Shown here piece after piece: positions 22,370 to 34,260 of a stretch of 64,000 nt of DNA. The first letter of the stretch is position 1. Each line of letters begins with the position of its first letter. The DNA lies in assembly GCA_904418995.1 (NCBI GenBank), contig CAJFQF010000001.1, forward strand, positions 1 through 64,000, written 5' to 3'. The notes below the pieces were generated by a model. The model ran no database searches and was not told where the DNA came from. It saw only the letters and a program-made list of their open reading frames with translations. The stretch is from Heritagella_A intestinalis. GTDB lineage: Bacteria > Bacillota > Clostridia > Oscillospirales > Acutalibacteraceae. A program made the position numbers and the translations under genes.

Positions 22370-23491
22370 ATGATCGGTTTGTACATCCATGTCCCATTCT
22401 GCAACGGCAAATGCCCCTACTGCGACTTCTATTCTGTGGCCGGGGATGACTCTGTGAAAGAGGCATATACCCAGGTGCTGGAAAACCAGCTGGCCTTTTG
22501 GGCGGAAAAGCTGGCCCGGGAAGGTACGTCCCCTAAGGCGGATACCCTCTACTTTGGCGGCGGCACCCCCAACCTGCTGGGAGCCTCCCGCCTGGCCCGG
22601 CTTATTCGAAAGGTCCGGGAGTGCTTTGGTTTGGAAAAGGCCGAAATCACCTTGGAAGTCAACCCCGCTTCTCAGCTGGATGACTTCTTTCGGGAGGTGT
22701 TTCAGGCAGGGGCCAACCGGGTTTCTATTGGCTTGCAGTCCACCCACAACACCGAGCTGAAGGCCCTGGGCCGCCGCCATACGGCAGAGCAGGCCCTTGC
22801 CACTATAGACGCTGCCCGTTGGGCCGGATTCTCCAACCTTTCTCTGGACCTGATGCTGGCTACTCCCGGCCAAACCACCGGCAGCGCTCTGGCTTCTGCG
22901 GCCCTGTGCGCCGAGCTGGGGGTGCCCCATGTGTCCGCTTATCTTTTAAAGGTGGAGCCCGGAACCCCCTTCTGGGAGCGCCGCACAGCTTTGACCCTGC
23001 CCAATGAGGACGAAATTGCCCGGCGGTATCTCACGGTGGGGGCCTCCCTGGAAAACGCCGGCCTAAAGCAGTATGAAATCAGCAATTTTGCCTGGCCCGG
23101 CTATGAGAGCCGCCACAACCTGAAATACTGGCACTGTGAGGAATATCTGGGCTTGGGCCCCGGGGCCCATTCCTATTTGAACGGAAAGCGGTTCTATTAT
23201 CCCCGGGATTTGTCCGCCTTTTTGCAAGCGCCCACCCCGGTGGCAGACGGGGAAGGCGGCACCTTAGAGGAAACCATCCTCCTGGGGCTGCGGCTGCGGG
23301 AGGGCATCACCCGCTATGGCCTGGAAAAGGCCTTTGGCGAGGAGGGACGAGCAGCCTTCCAAGCCATGGAGAAGAAGGGCCGGCTCTACCAGTCCGCCGG
23401 TCTGCTGGAAACGGACGGGAACCGTATGGCCCTGACGCCCCAGGGGTTCCTGGTATCCAATAGCCTTATTGCCGAGCTGCTGCCGGATTGA
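22370..23491 (+). CDS. hemW: HemW-type radical SAM protein (heme chaperone-like)
   Basis: A 373-residue radical SAM enzyme of the HemN/HemW family. It begins MIGLYIHVPFCNGKCPYCDF, with the CxxxCxxC cluster motif followed by the Tyr/Phe pattern of the family. TLYFGGGTPNLL, NRVSIGLQST and GLGPGAHSYL are also present. Lack of the extra N-terminal residues of true coproporphyrinogen dehydrogenase (HemN) favours HemW, a heme-trafficking protein. ATG 22370 is chosen over TTG 22361 because AGGAGGG lies at the correct distance. A TATAAT at 22333-22338 serves as its -10. It is followed closely by an MFS gene. Confidence 0.93.
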   Translation: MIGLYIHVPFCNGKCPYCDFYSVAGDDSVKEAYTQVLENQLAFWAEKLAREGTSPKADTLYFGGGTPNLLGASRLARLIRKVRECFGLEKAEITLEVNPASQLDDFFREVFQAGANRVSIGLQSTHNTELKALGRRHTAEQALATIDAARWAGFSNLSLDLMLATPGQTTGSALASAALCAELGVPHVSAYLLKVEPGTPFWERRTALTLPNEDEIARRYLTVGASLENAGLKQYEISNFAWPGYESRHNLKYWHCEEYLGLGPGAHSYLNGKRFYYPRDLSAFLQAPTPVADGEGGTLEETILLGLRLREGITRYGLEKAFGEEGRAAFQAMEKKGRLYQSAGLLETDGNRMALTPQGFLVSNSLIAELLPD

Positions 23492-23523
23492 GGCTGTAAA
23501 TTTCCTTGAGGAGTGACATTCCC

Positions 23524-24774
23524 TTGCACTTGACCTATAAGCACACCCTGTATGCCTGTTATGCGGGCTACATCACCCAGGCGGCGGTCAACAACCTGGC
23601 GCCCCTGCTGTTTATTGTTTTTCAGACCCAGTTCAGCCTTTCCTTTGAGATGGTGGGCCGGCTGATTCTCATCAACTTCGGCACCCAGCTGCTGGCCGAT
23701 GTGCTGGCGGTAAAGTTCGTGGATAAAATCGGCTACCGGGCTTCCGCGATTCTGGCCCACGCCCTGTGTACAGTGGGGCTGGTGCTTTTAGGCGTCCTGC
23801 CCCAGATTAGCCCCTCGCCCTATGCCGGCCTGATTTTCGCCGTAATTACTTACGCTTTGGGCGGCGGCCTGCTGGAAGTGCTGGTGAGCCCCATTGCGGA
23901 TTCCCTGCCCGGGGACAAGAAGGCCAGCGCCATGAGCCTGCTCCACTCCTTTTATTGCTGGGGACAGGTGGCGGTGGTGCTCATCAGCACTCTGGCCCTG
24001 GCGGCCTTTGGAACCGAAATCTGGATGTGGCTGCCCATTGGCTGGGCGCTGCTGCCTTTGTGCAACCTGTTCTTCTTTACCCAAGTGCCCCTAATGCCGC
24101 CGGTACCGGAAGAAAAGCTCATGAGCATTGGGGAGCTGTGCAAGAGCCGGGTGTTCCTGGTCTCCCTGCTGGTGATGATGTGCGCCGGCGCCAGCGAGCT
24201 GACCATGAGCCAGTGGTCCTCCCTGTTTGCAGAGACGGGCCTGGGAGTCTCCAAGACCCTGGGCGATTTGCTGGGGCCCTGCCTGTTCGCCGCCCTCATG
24301 GGGTTGGGCCGATTGCTGTACGGCGTTTACGGCGCAAAGCTGAACCTGCGCAATGCCCTGCTCTGCTGCGGAGCGCTGTGCGCAGCCTGCTACGCCCTGA
24401 CCATCTTCGCCCCGCATCCGCTTCTTTCCCTGGTGGGCTGCGCCCTGTGCGGGTTCTCGGTGAGCGTCATGTGGCCGGGCACCTTCTCCGATACGGCGGC
24501 GCGGTTTCCCCGGGGCGGTACGGCTATGTTCGGCATGATGGCGGTGTTTGGAGATTTGGGCGCCTCTTTGGGGCCGTGGATTTCCGGCGTGGTCAGCGAT
24601 TTCTCCCAGCAGACCAGCCTGCTCCAGCAGCTCCAGACAACTACCGGGCAGGCCCTCTCCCAGCTGGGTATGAAGTCCGGCCTGCTGGCGGGGATGCTGT
24701 TCCCGGCGCTGCTCATTCTGTGCGTGCTGTATCTGAAGTCCCGCAGAGCCCGGAGAGCGATGGCAGGGGAGTGA
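23524..24774 (+). CDS. MFS transporter
   Basis: A 416-residue major facilitator protein with about 12 membrane segments. TTG 23524 follows GAGGAG and gives MHLTYKHTLYACYAGYITQA. The cytoplasmic loop after helix 2 reads DVLAVKFVDKIGYRASA, a form of the MFS A-motif. An FGxLG-like stretch of sugar/fucose-permease relatives is recognisable (SLLHSFYCWGQVAVVLIS). It overlaps the hemW transcription unit (32-bp gap). The substrate cannot be predicted; the FucP/YfkF-like group is the closest in feel. Confidence 0.88.
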   Translation: MHLTYKHTLYACYAGYITQAAVNNLAPLLFIVFQTQFSLSFEMVGRLILINFGTQLLADVLAVKFVDKIGYRASAILAHALCTVGLVLLGVLPQISPSPYAGLIFAVITYALGGGLLEVLVSPIADSLPGDKKASAMSLLHSFYCWGQVAVVLISTLALAAFGTEIWMWLPIGWALLPLCNLFFFTQVPLMPPVPEEKLMSIGELCKSRVFLVSLLVMMCAGASELTMSQWSSLFAETGLGVSKTLGDLLGPCLFAALMGLGRLLYGVYGAKLNLRNALLCCGALCAACYALTIFAPHPLLSLVGCALCGFSVSVMWPGTFSDTAARFPRGGTAMFGMMAVFGDLGASLGPWISGVVSDFSQQTSLLQQLQTTTGQALSQLGMKSGLLAGMLFPALLILCVLYLKSRRARRAMAGE

Positions 24775-24811
24775 CTTCTTTCTGAACGGAAAAATCCAAA
24801 TAAGACAAAGT

Positions 24812-24850
24812 TCCGGCAGTTTTCTTTTTAAAGATAGCTGCCGGATTTTT
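24812..24850 (+). terminator. Intrinsic terminator after the MFS gene
   Basis: TCCGGCAG (24812-24819) pairs with CTGCCGGA (24838-24845), followed by TTTTT. Confidence 0.88.
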
Positions 24851-25007
24851 ATTGGGAAGGGAGTTTTCCCAGGCACATCAAGAAAAGTATTGAACTTGAA
24901 AGGGAAGACTCTCAAAAATAGGAATCTAAATTTTACATTTCTTCGGAAGATTGATTTTGTATTTCGGCGCTTTCACGAATCTTTCCCCCTGTCGGAATCG
25001 TCCTCCC

Positions 25008-25036
25008 TTTACAAAGTGCTGAAAATATGGTATATT
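25008..25036 (+). promoter_or_regulatory. SigmaA promoter of the fusion gene
   Basis: TTTACA (25008-25013) and TATATT (25031-25036), 17-bp spacer, leaving an untranslated leader of about 95 bases. Nothing coding is seen in 24851-25007. Confidence 0.6.
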
Positions 25037-25137
25037 TAATCCAACTGCACCTGACATTTTCCGCGGGTTTTTATTGAAAAATCCACGAATTTCATTGGCT
25101 TTGCGTGCTACGGGTCTATAAAGGAGGATTTCATTCT

Positions 25138-27669
25138 ATGAAGTTGGCTTTTTCCACATTGGGGTGCCCGGACTTTGACTGGGCGGAAATTTATTCCATG
25201 GCAAAGGATTTCGGATTTTCCGGGATTGAAATGCGCGGACTGGGCGGGGACATCTTTTCCATTACGGCCCGGCCCTTTCAAAAAGAGAATCTGCCGGGGA
25301 CGGTAAAGCTCCTGCATCAAAAGCGCCTGGAAATCTGCTGCCTTTCCTCGGGCTGCGCCCTGAAATTTGCCGATAAGCGGCAGGAAACCGTGGAAGAGCT
25401 GCGGCAGTATATGGATTTGGCGGCAGAGCTGGGCACCCCGTTTATCCGGGTGCTGGGAGACCTGACCGCCGCGCCCCAAGGAGAAGTGGACGACGCCCTG
25501 GTGCTGGACACCTTAAAAGAGCTGGTGCCATACGCGGAGAAAAAGGGCGTGACCCTGCTGGTGGAGACCAATGGCGTGTATGCGGACACCAACCGGCTCC
25601 GGGAGCTGCTGAATCAGATTGAAAGCGATAACATCGGCGCCCTGTGGGATCTGCACCACCCCTACCGCTATGCCGGGGAATCCCCGGAAACCACCGTGCA
25701 GAACCTGGGGGCCTACATCAAATACACCCATGTGAAGGATTCCCTGGTGATAGACGGCCAGACTGTGTATCAGATTATGGGCGAGGGCGACCTGCCCATG
25801 GACGCCATGATGCGGGCCCTGCGCTCCATTAACTACGAGGGCTATGTCTCCCTGGAATGGCTCAAGAGCTACGCCCCGGACCTCAGCGACCCGGGCATCG
25901 TATTCCCCCAGTTCGCCAATTATATGGAGCGGTATCTGGACCGGCCCCAGGACATCCGCCGGCTCTATGACAACCACGCCAAAACCGGCAAATATGTGTG
26001 GCCCAAAGAGCACCTCATCGACCTGACCTTCCCCCAGGTGCTGGACCGTATGGCCGAGGAGTTCCCCGACCAGTACGCCTTCCGCTACACCACCCTGGAT
26101 TACACCCGCACCTATTCCCAGTTCCGGGACGATGTGGATACCTTTGCCCGCTCTTTCATTGCCATGGGCGTGCGCCCCGGGGACCACGTGGCCATCTGGG
26201 CTACCAACGTGCCCCAGTGGTACATCACTTTCTGGGCTACGGTAAAAATCGGCGCCGTGCTGGTGACGGTAAACACCGCCTATAAAATTCACGAGGCTGA
26301 GTACCTTCTGCGCCAGTCGGACACCCATACCCTGGTGATGATCGACGGCTACAAGGATTCCGACTATGTGGGCATTATGAAAGAGCTGTGTCCCGAGCTG
26401 GCCACCCTGGAAAAGGGCCATCCTCTCCACAGCAAGCGCTTGCCCTTCCTGCGGAACATCATTACCTGCGATTCTGTCCAGCCGGGCTGCTGGACCTGGG
26501 AGGAAGCCATGGCCCTCTCGGAGCGCACCCCTCTCAGCGAGGTACACCGCCGGGCCGCAGCCATCGACAAAAACGACGTGTGCAATATGCAGTACACCTC
26601 CGGCACCACCGGCTTCCCCAAGGGCGTCATGCTCACCCACTATAATGTGGTGAATAACGGCAAGGCCATTGGCGACTGCATGGACCTCTCCACAGCGGAC
26701 AAGCTGATGATTCAGGTGCCCATGTTCCACTGCTTTGGCATGGTGCTGGCCATGACGGCCGCCATGACCCACGGTACCACCATGTGCCCCATCCCGGCCT
26801 TCTCTCCCCGGAAGGGCCTGGACTGCATCAACCGGGAACAGATTACCGCCTTCCACGGGGTTCCCACTATGTTTATTGCCATGCTGGGCCACGAGGACTT
26901 CCCCAAGACAGACTTCAGCCATATGCGCACGGGCATTATGGCCGGCAGTCCCTGCCCCATTAAGGTCATGCAGGAGGTTATCGAGAAGATGCATATGCCG
27001 GAAATCTGCATCACCTACGGCCAGACCGAGGCCTCTCCCGGCTGCACCATGAGCAAGACCACCGATTCCATTGAGACCCGGGTGAACACCGTGGGCGGGC
27101 CCATTTTCGGGGTGGAATGCAAAATTGTGGACCCGGAAACCGGCAGGGATTTGCCGGACAATGTGGACGGGGAATTTGTGGCCCGGGGCTATAACATCAT
27201 GAAGGGCTACTACAAGATGCCGGAAGCCACTGCCGCCGCCATTGACGAAAACGGCTGGCTCCACACCGGCGACTTGGCCCGCCGGGACGAAAATGGCAAC
27301 TACAAAATCACCGGCCGCATCAAAGATATGATTATCCGGGGCGGGGAGAACATCTATCCCAAGGAAATCGAGGACTTTATCTACACCCATCCCAAGGTGT
27401 CGGACGTGCAGGTCATCGGCGTGCCCAGCCAGGACTACGGCGAGGAAATCGCGGCCTGCGTCATTCTCAAGCCCGGCGAGACCATGACCGAGCAGGAGCT
27501 GAAGGACTTTGTCTCCTCTCACATGGCCAAGCACAAGACCCCCCGGTATGTGGATTTCGTGGACAGCTTCCCCATGAACGCCGCCGGCAAAATCCTCAAA
27601 TACAAGATGCGGGAAGAGGCTGTGAAGAAGTTCGGCCTTCAGCAGGCCAATGCCATTGAGACGGCGTAA
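25138..27669 (+). CDS. Fusion of TIM-barrel isomerase/epimerase and acyl-CoA synthetase
   Basis: An 843-residue two-domain protein. Residues 1-265 are a xylose-isomerase-like TIM barrel (AP endonuclease 2 superfamily): MKLAFSTLGCPDFDWAEIYS, LVETNGVYADTNRL, ALWDLHHPYRYAG, HVKDSLV and GYVSLEW, with the usual Glu/Asp/His/Glu metal ligands in order. Residues about 290-840 are an AMP-binding acyl-CoA synthetase: YTSGTTGFPKGVMLTHYNVV, TYGQTEASP, WLHTGDLARRDENGNY, KDMIIRGGENIYPKEIEDFI and the Lys of AAGKILKYKMREE. ATG 25138 follows AAGGAGGA. The reading frame is continuous. Probable role: activate a carboxylate linked to sugar or cyclitol breakdown; the substrate is unknown. Confidence 0.9.
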   Translation: MKLAFSTLGCPDFDWAEIYSMAKDFGFSGIEMRGLGGDIFSITARPFQKENLPGTVKLLHQKRLEICCLSSGCALKFADKRQETVEELRQYMDLAAELGTPFIRVLGDLTAAPQGEVDDALVLDTLKELVPYAEKKGVTLLVETNGVYADTNRLRELLNQIESDNIGALWDLHHPYRYAGESPETTVQNLGAYIKYTHVKDSLVIDGQTVYQIMGEGDLPMDAMMRALRSINYEGYVSLEWLKSYAPDLSDPGIVFPQFANYMERYLDRPQDIRRLYDNHAKTGKYVWPKEHLIDLTFPQVLDRMAEEFPDQYAFRYTTLDYTRTYSQFRDDVDTFARSFIAMGVRPGDHVAIWATNVPQWYITFWATVKIGAVLVTVNTAYKIHEAEYLLRQSDTHTLVMIDGYKDSDYVGIMKELCPELATLEKGHPLHSKRLPFLRNIITCDSVQPGCWTWEEAMALSERTPLSEVHRRAAAIDKNDVCNMQYTSGTTGFPKGVMLTHYNVVNNGKAIGDCMDLSTADKLMIQVPMFHCFGMVLAMTAAMTHGTTMCPIPAFSPRKGLDCINREQITAFHGVPTMFIAMLGHEDFPKTDFSHMRTGIMAGSPCPIKVMQEVIEKMHMPEICITYGQTEASPGCTMSKTTDSIETRVNTVGGPIFGVECKIVDPETGRDLPDNVDGEFVARGYNIMKGYYKMPEATAAAIDENGWLHTGDLARRDENGNYKITGRIKDMIIRGGENIYPKEIEDFIYTHPKVSDVQVIGVPSQDYGEEIAACVILKPGETMTEQELKDFVSSHMAKHKTPRYVDFVDSFPMNAAGKILKYKMREEAVKKFGLQQANAIETA

Positions 27670-27707
27670 TTGGGCTGTAGTACAGCACAGGATAGAGGAG
27701 AGGTTGG

Positions 27708-28196
27708 ATGCCGTGTTTGTTTTATGATTCTCCTATTGGGCCAATGACCCTGGTGCAGGAGGGAGAGGCCCTGGCCCGGCTGGATTTTGATGTGCCTTCC
27801 CAGCCGGAGGAAGCCACCCCGTTGCTCCTGGAAGCCTGCCGGCAGCTCCGGGAATACTTTGCCGGGGAGCGCAAGGAGTTTGCTCTGCCCTTGGCCCCGG
27901 CGGGAACGGAGTTTCAGAAAAAGGTGTGGGCGGCCCTCCGGGATATTCCCTGGGGCGAGACCCGCAGCTATGGCGACATTGCCCGGGCCATCGGGAAACC
28001 CACTGCTTGCCGGGCTGTGGGAATGGCCAACGGCAGGAACCCCTTGCCGGTTTTTATCCCCTGCCACCGAGTGATTGGCACAAACGGTTCCATCACCGGC
28101 TATTCCGGCGGATTGGAGAAGAAGAGATTCCTTCTCCGGCTGGAGGGAATTTCTCAGTGGAAGGAAAACCGCTCGGGGAAGTCCCTTGCCGAATAA
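27708..28196 (+). CDS. ogt: Methylated-DNA--protein-cysteine methyltransferase
   Basis: A 162-residue suicide repair protein that removes alkyl groups from O6-methylguanine. The conserved C-terminal domain has FQKKVWAALRDIPWGETRSY, the HTH arginine-finger region, and the active site PVFIPCHRVIGTNGSITGYS with the acceptor Cys. The N-terminal domain is the short Ogt form without an Ada zinc site. ATG 27708 follows GAGAGG, 38 bp after the fusion gene, possibly in the same transcript. Confidence 0.95.
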   Translation: MPCLFYDSPIGPMTLVQEGEALARLDFDVPSQPEEATPLLLEACRQLREYFAGERKEFALPLAPAGTEFQKKVWAALRDIPWGETRSYGDIARAIGKPTACRAVGMANGRNPLPVFIPCHRVIGTNGSITGYSGGLEKKRFLLRLEGISQWKENRSGKSLAE

Positions 28197-28205
28197 AAAT
28201 GCTGC

Positions 28206-28250
28206 AAAAAAGCCAGGAAGCCTCCCGGAATGGGAGTTCCCTGGCTTTTG
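28206..28250. terminator. Bidirectional terminator between ogt and the flavoprotein gene
   Basis: AAAAAGCCAGG pairs with CCTGGCTTTT, with an inner CTCCC/GGGAG stem, serving converging genes. Confidence 0.9.
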
Positions 28251-28260
28251 TTTTGGAGAA

Positions 28261-28884
28261 TTAACGGATGAAATTGGTGCTTACCCGAGGCTCTCTTTCC
28301 GGCTGCGCCACACCGGCCGCTTTGCCCGCTTCAATGGACTGCAAAAGCCAGGCCATATTTCGGGCCAGAGTGCGCATGGTCTGCAAACCTTCCAAGTCCT
28401 GCCGCACCTGCTCCGGGGTGTTGCCGTGAACGGAGTTCCAATACTGGGAAGAGACCACCGGCATGGAAGAAATGGTAAAATACTTGTTGAGCCGGTCAAA
28501 GGAGGCGCTGGCCCCACCCCGGCGGCAGCTCACCACAGCGGCGGCGGGCTTGTGGGCAAAGAGGCTAGATTTGCCGTAGAATACCCGGTCCAGGAAGGCT
28601 GTGCAGGCGCCGGCCGGCCCGGCGTAGTGTACCGGCGCGCCCACAACAAAACCGTCTGCCTGGGCCAGGGCCTCTACACATTCATTGACCCGGTCCTCGG
28701 TAAACACACAGCGCTTAGCGGCGGAACATTGCCCGCAGCCCAAACAGCTGCGGATGGGCTTGTTGCCCACCCAGATTTCCTGGGTCTCGATGCCCAGGCG
28801 TTCCAACTCCCCGGCCACTTCGGCCAGAGCGGTGTGGGTGCAGCCATTTTGATGGGGGCTTCCGTTGAGCAGCAATATTTTCAT
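28261..28884 (-). CDS. Flavodoxin-family (iron-sulfur) flavoprotein
   Basis: A 207-residue NADPH-dependent FMN reductase-like protein. It starts MKILLLNGSPHQNGCTHTAL, the FMN phosphate loop, followed by IRSCLGCGQCSAAKRCVFTE. That five-Cys region resembles the cluster motif of iron-sulfur flavoproteins. GFVVGAPVHYAGPAGACTAF is the second FMN-binding region. Such proteins move electrons to quinones, nitro compounds or O2 in anaerobes. ATG 28884 follows AAAGGATG. It sits alone between two terminators. Confidence 0.88.
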   Translation of the reverse strand: MKILLLNGSPHQNGCTHTALAEVAGELERLGIETQEIWVGNKPIRSCLGCGQCSAAKRCVFTEDRVNECVEALAQADGFVVGAPVHYAGPAGACTAFLDRVFYGKSSLFAHKPAAAVVSCRRGGASASFDRLNKYFTISSMPVVSSQYWNSVHGNTPEQVRQDLEGLQTMRTLARNMAWLLQSIEAGKAAGVAQPEREPRVSTNFIR

Positions 28885-28914
28885 TTTTATAACATCCTTT
28901 CTGGTGAAAAAGTG

Positions 28915-28955
28915 AAAAATCCGGCGCTGCTTTCTTGGCAGCGGCCGGATTTTTT
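28915..28955. terminator. Intrinsic terminator downstream of secA
   Basis: AAAAATCCGGC pairs with GCCGGATTTTTT around a GCTGC/GCAGC inner stem. It is T-tailed on both strands. Confidence 0.9.
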
Positions 28956-28980
28956 AAAGCTGTGGAAGGGGGGGAGAAGA

Positions 28981-31725
<2,745 letters not shown>

Positions 31726-32032
31726 GATACTACCACTCTTTCCCGGCCAAAACATCGAGGCCGAATAGTTTCCCCTCCCGGATTGATTCCAGCGGCCCGG
31801 ACAGGGAGGGAAAGGGCCGCGATGCCGGGCAAAGCCGGCTGTATCCGGTATACGGTATATACCCGGCCTTTTTGGATAAGGCCGGATCAAACTGCTAAAC
31901 CTTGACTATTATACCATGAACCGCTGGCAAATGGAAGAAAGTTTTACGAAGAAAAACCGGAAAACTCCCCTCTATTATAGAGAAAAAGCCCATAAGGAGA
32001 GGCAGTTTCTGGAAAACCCAAAAAACGCCTCC
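31726..32032. other. Intergenic region upstream of secA
   Basis: It contains the secA promoter (-10 TATAAT, minus strand, 31913-31908) and a leader of about 180 bases with inverted repeats (GGTATACGGTATATACC near 31848, GGCC...GGCC near 31864-31883). No gene is seen in 31914-32032. Confidence 0.5.
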
Positions 32033-32605
32033 TCAAACTCGCCAAAGTACGGCCCGCACAGGGGAGGCTTCCAGCCCGTGGAGCTTCAGCGGCATGGCGC
32101 AGAGGGTGTAGCGCCCATCGTTGACCTCATCCAGATAGAGGCCCTCCAGCAGGGGGATCCCCCGGGAAAGGAGCTCTATATGGGGGCCTTCCTCATCGTC
32201 CTCCGGGGCAATGGACGGCTGGTCGGTTCCCACCAGGCAGACGCCGGCTTCCCCCAGGGCAAAGGCCGCGCTTTTGGAGAGGAAAGCCCCTCCCCGGAAA
32301 AGAATGCGCTCCCCCGGCCAAACGTGCAGGCGGTCAATATCCCTGCCGGTGAGGATTCCCGAGACGGTCATGACCCGGCAGTCCCCCAAAAAGGTTTCCA
32401 GGGGGATTTCATCAATAGCCGCGCCGCCCTCCATAAAGTGCAGAGGGGCGTCTATATGGGTGGCGCCGTGGCTGCCGGTGTAAAATCCTGAGAGATTGCA
32501 GGAATCCCCCAAAAGGATTCGGCTGATTTTTTCTGCTTTGGGAATGGGGTCCCCGGGATACACAGGGGTGGAGAAGAGCTCCCGGGAAATGTCATAGAGT
32601 TTCAC
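32033..32605 (-). CDS. Cyclase-family protein (KynB-like metal-dependent hydrolase)
   Basis: A 190-residue putative cyclase. GTG 32605 is selected because AAAGGAGGT lies 8 nt upstream, giving MKLYDISRELFSTPVYPGDP, a start typical of the family. The metal-binding signature HGATHIDAPLHFMEGGAAID is present, as are ERILFRGGAFLS and VGTDQPSIAP. Family members include kynurenine formamidase and isatin hydrolase. No tryptophan-degradation genes are nearby, so the substrate is open. Confidence 0.88.
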   Translation of the reverse strand: MKLYDISRELFSTPVYPGDPIPKAEKISRILLGDSCNLSGFYTGSHGATHIDAPLHFMEGGAAIDEIPLETFLGDCRVMTVSGILTGRDIDRLHVWPGERILFRGGAFLSKSAAFALGEAGVCLVGTDQPSIAPEDDEEGPHIELLSRGIPLLEGLYLDEVNDGRYTLCAMPLKLHGLEASPVRAVLWRV

Positions 32606-32703
32606 GGAAAAGACCTCCTTTGCCAGAGGCATCACCTCCGGCAGACCATATGAATTTTGCTGGGAAATATGTGGAATCACAGCCCGGGGAATGGCCGCAG
32701 CCG

Positions 32704-33405
32704 TTAGCTCAGCTTATCCAGCTCCGGCAGGGCCTGGGTGAGCAGGGCAATGGAGCGGCTGGCCGCCTCCTTCGCAAACTGCGGGTAGTCCACCACAGCG
32801 TCGTCGTTGCCGTTGTCGGAAATGGAGCGGAGCACCGCAAAGGGCACCTGGTTCATATAGCACACCTGTCCGATACTGCCGCCTTCCATCTCGCAGGCCA
32901 TGGCGTGGAACTGCTGGGAAATCGCCGCCATTTTTTCGTGGCTGGCGATAAACTGGTCCCCAGTGGCCACCACGCCCCGGAACACCCCGCCATCGTAGAC
33001 GGCCTCCGCTTTTTGGGCCAGGACCTCTGAAACCGTGGGGTCTGCGGGGATTTCAATCAGGTTGATGCCGGAAATCAGGCCCACCGGGTCGCCAATGGGG
33101 CTGGTGTCCATGTCGTGCTGCATCACCGCTGTGGCAATGACCACATCATGGATGCGGATGCCCTGGCCAATGCCGCCGGCCACGCCGGTATTGATGACCA
33201 TCCGGGGGCGGAAGCGCATAATCATCGCCTGGGCGCACACCGCCGCGTTGACCTTTCCGGGGCCGCATACCGCCAGGGTGCACAGCACGCCGTTGATGGT
33301 GCCCCAGTCAAAGCGGATGCCGCTGATGTGCTCGGTCTGCCGGTTCTCCATACATTCCCGCAGGCCGCTGATTTCGATTTCCATTGCGCCGATGATTCCA
33401 ACCAT
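32704..33405 (-). CDS. mtnN: 5'-Methylthioadenosine/S-adenosylhomocysteine nucleosidase
   Basis: A 233-residue phosphorylase-superfamily enzyme that hydrolyses MTA and SAH, recycling methionine and yielding S-ribosylhomocysteine. It starts MVGIIGAMEIEISGLRECME. VCGPGKVNAAVCAQAMIM, VINTGVAGGIG, GVVATGDQFIAS and the catalytic region MACEMEGGSIGQVCY plus SISDNGNDDA are visible. Length and motifs are standard. Confidence 0.95.
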   Translation of the reverse strand: MVGIIGAMEIEISGLRECMENRQTEHISGIRFDWGTINGVLCTLAVCGPGKVNAAVCAQAMIMRFRPRMVINTGVAGGIGQGIRIHDVVIATAVMQHDMDTSPIGDPVGLISGINLIEIPADPTVSEVLAQKAEAVYDGGVFRGVVATGDQFIASHEKMAAISQQFHAMACEMEGGSIGQVCYMNQVPFAVLRSISDNGNDDAVVDYPQFAKEAASRSIALLTQALPELDKLS

Positions 33406-33436
33406 TTCTCATCGTCCTTTCTGTATGTCGTTTCTG

Positions 33437-34165
33437 TTATCCCTGGGCCTGTGGGGCGGAGAGGGAAATTTCAAATTGATAGCCGTCAGCCCCGGAGGTG
33501 TCGGAAATCCCCAAGCCGCTGCCGTCAGCGCCATACCAGGTGCCGCCGCTGGGCAGGCTCTGGTCAAAGGCCGGGACAGATTCATCCGCTCCGCCGAAAG
33601 CTTCAATGAGCATATCCCGGGCCTGGAGGAAGGCGGCAACATAGGCTTCCTGTTCCGATTCCCCAAAGGAAAAGACATAGGAGCATCCGGTTACGCCGCC
33701 GTCAGCCTCGGTGACCCGCAGGGCTGCGGAGGAGGAAAAGTCGCTGAACTGAGCTAAGTTCCGGGTCACGTAGACACCGCTGGCATCGTCTTCATATTCG
33801 GTGTCCAGCCCGCCCTTAATGGCTTCCGGCCACAGGGCCGCCAGCCCTTCCAAAAATTTTTCCTGGTCAGAGAACCACTGGGTCCCGGCAAAGACAAAGC
33901 CGTCTTCCTTGCTGCCCAGGTTTTCCAGGAGCTTCACAGTGCCTTCCCCCTGCAGTTCCGGGGAGGCGTCTGGTTCCTGGGATTCCTGGGGTTCTGGGGA
34001 TTCTGCGGATTCCTGGGAGGACGCCGAAGCCGAGGGAGAGGGGCTGGGCGACGGGGAAACCGAAGAAGTGGGTTCCGGATTGCAGGCCGTGAGGAGCAGG
34101 GCGGCGAGGGCCGCCAGGAGCAAGGCCGGGCAGAGCCGGCGGGAAAATACGTGAAAATGCTTCAT
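33437..34165 (-). CDS. Lipoprotein of unknown function
   Basis: A 242-residue secreted lipoprotein. ATG 34165 follows AGGAAGGA; the signal peptide ends in ALLLTAC. A Ser/Pro/Glu-rich linker (SPSPSPSPSASASSQESAES) precedes a globular domain with aromatic-rich segments (VFAGTQWFSDQEKFLEGLAA, YVFSFGESEQEAYVAAFLQA). Similar in layout to the lipoprotein at 11217 but without clear sequence similarity. Same strand as the downstream MTA/SAH nucleosidase gene. Function unknown. Confidence 0.78.
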   Translation of the reverse strand: MKHFHVFSRRLCPALLLAALAALLLTACNPEPTSSVSPSPSPSPSASASSQESAESPEPQESQEPDASPELQGEGTVKLLENLGSKEDGFVFAGTQWFSDQEKFLEGLAALWPEAIKGGLDTEYEDDASGVYVTRNLAQFSDFSSSAALRVTEADGGVTGCSYVFSFGESEQEAYVAAFLQARDMLIEAFGGADESVPAFDQSLPSGGTWYGADGSGLGISDTSGADGYQFEISLSAPQAQG

Positions 34166-34260
34166 GAAACAGGATTCCTTCCTAAAAAATAACATAAAAT
34201 TGGGAGACGCGGAAAACGGAAGGGCGCCGGAACCCTGTCCGGAGCCCTTTCCTCTCCTTG

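Noticed and set aside
24851..25130. Riboswitch in the leader of the fusion gene
   Set aside because: No recognisable aptamer core or terminator/anti-terminator pair was seen between the promoter and ATG 25138.
25513..27534. 673-codon minus-strand ORF
   Set aside because: It is a shadow of the acyl-CoA synthetase half of the fusion gene; no ribosome binding site or recognisable domain.
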